Assembly: GCA_937885475.1 (NCBI GenBank)
Contig: CAKZZR010000110.1
Coordinates: forward strand, 1 to 8,791
From: an uncultured Treponema sp.
GTDB taxonomy: Bacteria > Spirochaetota > Spirochaetia > Treponematales > Treponemataceae
Direction of reading: 5' to 3'
DNA: 8,791 nt
The notes under the pieces: generated by a model
Told to the model about the DNA's origin: nothing
The model's database searches: none
What the model saw: the letters and a program-made list of their open reading frames with translations, nothing else
Translations under genes and position numbers: made by a program
In this document: piece by piece, positions 6,538 to 8,791 of the stretch
Layout: each line of letters begins with the position of its first letter
Numbering within the stretch: position 1 is the first letter of the stretch

Positions 6538-7720
6538 TGATGCTTTGAATACGCTTATCTGCGGGGACTCATGTACGGAACTGAAAAAAATATCTGCTGA
6601 TTCCGTGAACCTCGTATATTTGGATCCTCCATTTTTCTCGCAAAAAGAGCATGAGTTATCCTCAAGAACAGATGGAAAAGTTTATTCTTTCGATGATAAA
6701 TTTTCCTCAAAATCTGAGTACCTGTCATTTATGTCTGAAATTCTATCAGAAATAAAAAGAATTCTAAAAACTGATGGTGCGGTATTCCTTCATTGTGACA
6801 GATATGCATCTCACAATCTGAGAGCAGTGCTTGATGAAATTTTTGGCGAGGAAAACTTTCAGAGTGAAATAATATGGTCGTATAAAAGATGGTCCAACTC
6901 AAAAAAAGGGCTTTTGAATGCCCATCAGAATATATATTTTTACAGCAAGTCCAAGAATTTTAAATTCAACCAATTCTACACAGATTATTCACCTTCCACG
7001 AATATAGATCAAATCCTTCAGGAGCGTGCAAGAAATTCCAAAGGAAAATCAGAATACAAAAAAGATTCAGACGGAAACGTCGTGCTTGCAACGGAAAAAA
7101 AAGGCGTTCCTTTGTCCGATGTATGGGAAATTCCATTCCTGAATCCCAAGGCAAAGGAAAGGTGCGGTTATCCCACTCAAAAGCCGGTAAAGCTGATTCA
7201 AAGGATAATCGAACTTGTCACCGACGAGAACGACCTTGTGCTTGATCCATTTTGTGGAAGCGGAACCACTTGCATTGCGGCAAAATCATTGCATAGGAAT
7301 TACATAGGAATTGATAAGAATCCGGATGCCATAACTCTGTCAGAAAAAAGGCTTTCAGATATGGTAATATCAGAATCTGGCGTGCTATCCAAAGGGATTG
7401 AATCTTATATTGAAAAATCCTCATTTGAGAATGCGCTTTTAACTCTGCTGAATGCGATACCTGTCCAAAGAAACAAAGGAATAGATGGATTCATAAGAAA
7501 TGAAAAAAGCCTGATTCCTATAAAAATTCAGAAGGACACGGAAACCATAGACGAAGCAATCCTGAGCCTTGAAAATGCCGTCCGTGGAAAAGACTTTCCA
7601 ATAAAAATACTGATTCAGACAAACGAGACGCACACTGCGAACCTTTCCGAGCGAGAAACAGATGTTAAAGTTGTGAAATACGTTGATTTACAGATAAAGA
7701 ATCTTCTGAAGGTAGTATAA
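6530..7720 (+). CDS. Beta-class DNA amino-methyltransferase of an R-M system
   Basis: This is the predicted protective methyltransferase for the upstream endonuclease, transferring methyl from S-adenosylmethionine to an exocyclic amino group. Among 396 residues the catalytic motif IV DPPF (32-35) comes first and the AdoMet motif I FCGSG (241-245) comes late, with TQKP 216-219 just before it. This order defines the beta class. The region between (about 110-200) should contain the target-recognition domain. DPPF leans towards N6-adenine, but N4-cytosine is not excluded. Residues about 290-396 form an extension beyond the normal end of the class, including GIDGFI 317-322 and IPIKIQ 329-334, which resembles a degenerate restriction-nuclease fold. 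The gene overlaps the endonuclease stop by 8 nt. It lacks C5-cytosine methyltransferase motifs, which is notable because the ApaLI methyltransferase, as I recall, is a C5 enzyme. Confidence 0.9.
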   Translation: MLSDALNTLICGDSCTELKKISADSVNLVYLDPPFFSQKEHELSSRTDGKVYSFDDKFSSKSEYLSFMSEILSEIKRILKTDGAVFLHCDRYASHNLRAVLDEIFGEENFQSEIIWSYKRWSNSKKGLLNAHQNIYFYSKSKNFKFNQFYTDYSPSTNIDQILQERARNSKGKSEYKKDSDGNVVLATEKKGVPLSDVWEIPFLNPKAKERCGYPTQKPVKLIQRIIELVTDENDLVLDPFCGSGTTCIAAKSLHRNYIGIDKNPDAITLSEKRLSDMVISESGVLSKGIESYIEKSSFENALLTLLNAIPVQRNKGIDGFIRNEKSLIPIKIQKDTETIDEAILSLENAVRGKDFPIKILIQTNETHTANLSERETDVKVVKYVDLQIKNLLKVV

Positions 7721-7761
7721 GTTTGAAAAGCCCGGTTTTTGCGGAGCAAAAATGCCTCCTG

Positions 7762-7790
7762 TTGAAAATCCCTATGCAAAGCGGTAATAT
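7762..7790 (+). promoter_or_regulatory. Sigma70-type promoter for purC
   Basis: TTGAAA (7762-7767), a 17-nt spacer and TAATAT (7785-7790) make a near-consensus promoter. Transcription would begin near 7797, leaving a leader of about 23 nt that contains the ribosome binding site AAAGAGG (7806-7812), 7 nt before ATG 7820. This separates purC from the R-M genes. Confidence 0.75.
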
Positions 7791-7819
7791 GGTTCAAGCT
7801 GTGAGAAAGAGGTTTTGTA

Positions 7820-8665
7820 ATGAAAAAATATGCGAGCGGCAAGGTCCGCGAGGTTTATGATTTGGAAGACGGAAGGATGGTAATCGTTACCACTGACCGC
7901 CTGAGCGCTTTTGACGTGATTCTGCCGACACTGATTACGGACAAGGGCAAGGTGCTTAACGGGCTTTCAAATTTCTGGTTTGACTACACAAAGGACATCG
8001 TAAGGAATCACATGATTTCTTCTGACCTTAAGGACATGCCGGCTGAATTCCAGAAGCCTGAGTATGAGGGACGGACCATCCTTGTAAAGAAGCTCAAGAT
8101 GATTCCGTATGAGGTGATTGTGCGCGGCTACATGTTCGGTTCAATGTACGAGGCATACAAGAAGGGCGAGCCGTTCCTTGGCCACAAGTTTGACAAGGCA
8201 TACAAGCAGGCGGAGAAGCTTGAGGAGCCTATCGTAACTCCTAGCACGAAGGCTGCGGAAGGGCACGACATCAACGTTACTCTGGAATACATGAAGAACG
8301 ATTTGGGCGAGGAGCTTGGAACGAAGATTGAGAAGGCCGCTCTTGCCGTATACAAGAAGTGCTACGAGCACGCATACAAGAACGGAATCATCATTGCGGA
8401 CACCAAGTTTGAGTTCGGTCTTGACGAGAACGGCGAGCTTGTTCTTGGCGACGAGGGGCTTACCCCGGATTCAAGCCGATTCTGGGACTTGAGCAAGTAC
8501 GAGGTTGGCGGAAGTCCTGCAAGCTACGACAAGCAGTTCGTACGCGACTGGCTTAAGGAGCATAACCTTGCAGGCGACCCTAATATCAAGGAAATTCCTT
8601 CCGATGTGGTTGCCCAGACAAGCGCAATCTACAAGGAATGCGAGAAAAAGATTTGTCATAAATAA
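7820..8665 (+). CDS. purC: Phosphoribosylaminoimidazole-succinocarboxamide synthase (SAICAR synthetase)
   Basis: PurC joins CAIR and aspartate using ATP to form SAICAR in cytosolic de novo purine synthesis. The 281 residues show the nucleotide-binding start GKVREVYD 7-14, TTDRLSAFDV 24-33, the VRGYMFGS segment 101-108, and the two family signatures IIADTKFEFG 191-200 and DEGLTPDSSRFW 211-222. The C-terminal SPASYDKQFVRDWL (232-245) is intact. At 281 residues it belongs to the longer, yeast Ade1-like form rather than the roughly 237-residue E. coli form. The start is fixed by AAAGAGG 7 nt upstream and by its own promoter. Codons such as AAG, GAG and CTT are used more uniformly than in the R-M genes, suggesting a well-expressed native gene. 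No other pur gene lies in the window and no terminator is visible after the stop. Confidence 0.97.
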   Translation: MKKYASGKVREVYDLEDGRMVIVTTDRLSAFDVILPTLITDKGKVLNGLSNFWFDYTKDIVRNHMISSDLKDMPAEFQKPEYEGRTILVKKLKMIPYEVIVRGYMFGSMYEAYKKGEPFLGHKFDKAYKQAEKLEEPIVTPSTKAAEGHDINVTLEYMKNDLGEELGTKIEKAALAVYKKCYEHAYKNGIIIADTKFEFGLDENGELVLGDEGLTPDSSRFWDLSKYEVGGSPASYDKQFVRDWLKEHNLAGDPNIKEIPSDVVAQTSAIYKECEKKICHK

Positions 8666-8686
8666 TAAAAAATCGCTGTTGTGGTG

Positions 8687-8716
8687 TTGACACGATGTGC
8701 ATAATTTTGCTATAGT
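8687..8716 (+). promoter_or_regulatory. Promoter of the tRNA-Val gene
   Basis: Consensus TTGACA (8687-8692), an 18-nt spacer and TATAGT (8711-8716), with TGC immediately before the -10, give a strong extended promoter. Transcription should start near 8722-8724, about 15 nt before the mature tRNA 5' end. A small hairpin (ATCGC 8723-8727 with GCGAT 8731-8735, 3-nt loop) would lie in the 5' leader that RNase P removes. Confidence 0.8.
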
Positions 8717-8737
8717 GCATACATCGCAACGCGATAT

Positions 8738-8791
8738 GGGCAGTTAGCTCAGCTGGTACGAGCGTCTGGTTTACACCCAGAATGTCGGGAG
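8738..8791 (+). tRNA. tRNA-Val (anticodon UAC), 3' end cut by window
   Basis: The first 54 bases of a tRNA are visible. The 5' acceptor strand is GGGCAGT (8738-8744), followed by TA. The D-stem GCTC (8747-8750) pairs with GAGC (8760-8763). The anticodon stem TCTGG (8765-8769) pairs with CCAGA (8777-8781), closing loop TTTACAC with anticodon TAC at 8772-8774, which reads valine codons. Variable bases ATGTC (8782-8786) lead into the 5' T-stem GGGAG. The T-loop, the 3' acceptor strand and any CCA lie outside the window. No break or insertion is seen. Confidence 0.95.

Noticed and set aside
5878..7531. An 11-base direct repeat TAAAAATTCAG at 5878-5888 and 7521-7531, considered as insertion boundaries of the R-M module.
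   Set aside because: The second copy lies inside the methyltransferase coding region, so the pair does not bracket the module. An AT-rich repeat of this length can occur by chance.
222..7720. The SbcCD-like pair and the R-M pair as one multi-gene defence system.
   Set aside because: They are separated by three unrelated genes with their own promoters, and the R-M part differs in base composition.
7736..7752. An inverted repeat TTTTTGC / GCAAAAA after the methyltransferase stop, considered as a terminator.
   Set aside because: The stem is mostly A-T with a 3-nt loop and is not followed by a T-run on either strand, so it is not a credible intrinsic terminator.

Overview
This window looks like ordinary bacterial chromosome carrying a small restriction-modification (R-M) insertion. 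My best guess is a host-associated Treponema-like spirochaete. The guess rests on recall of gene styles (a YhaN/SbcC-type ATPase with an ENGWGKTT P-loop, a VanZ-like protein behind an unrecognised membrane protein, extended -10 promoters placed right at start codons) and not on a marker gene. A low-GC Firmicute is the main alternative. Every supported gene is on the + strand.

Layout. Bases 2-79 are the tail of an unrecognised gene, closed by a strong intrinsic terminator (103-134). A promoter near 177 drives a two-gene unit: an SbcD/Mre11-like nuclease (222-1304) and an SbcC/Rad50/YhaN-like ATPase (1307-3928) with a transmembrane hairpin where a zinc hook would sit. Next comes a TtcA-like tRNA-thiolation enzyme (3980-4690), whose start codon lies 6 nt after an extended -10 and so is probably leaderless. 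A polytopic membrane protein of unknown function (4833-5477), with the same promoter geometry, overlaps a VanZ-family protein (5455-5868).

Bases 5902-7720 are a compact R-M module that is visibly AT-richer than its flanks. It holds a PD-(D/E)XK restriction endonuclease that I place tentatively in the ApaLI-like family, overlapping by 8 nt a beta-class amino-methyltransferase with an extra C-terminal domain. After it, a well-formed promoter (7762-7790) drives purC (7820-8665, de novo purine synthesis). A second promoter (8687-8716) drives a tRNA-Val(UAC) gene cut by the window end.

How the genes relate. The SbcCD-like pair (DNA end processing) and the R-M module (foreign DNA defence) both act on DNA, but separate promoters and different base composition suggest they are neighbours, not one system. 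No clearly new multi-gene system is visible. The parts most worth a second look are the R-M module (an ApaLI-like nuclease with an amino-methyltransferase, nuclease gene first, and a nuclease-fold-like tail on the methyltransferase), the membrane hairpin in the SbcC-like protein, and the leaderless promoter pattern.
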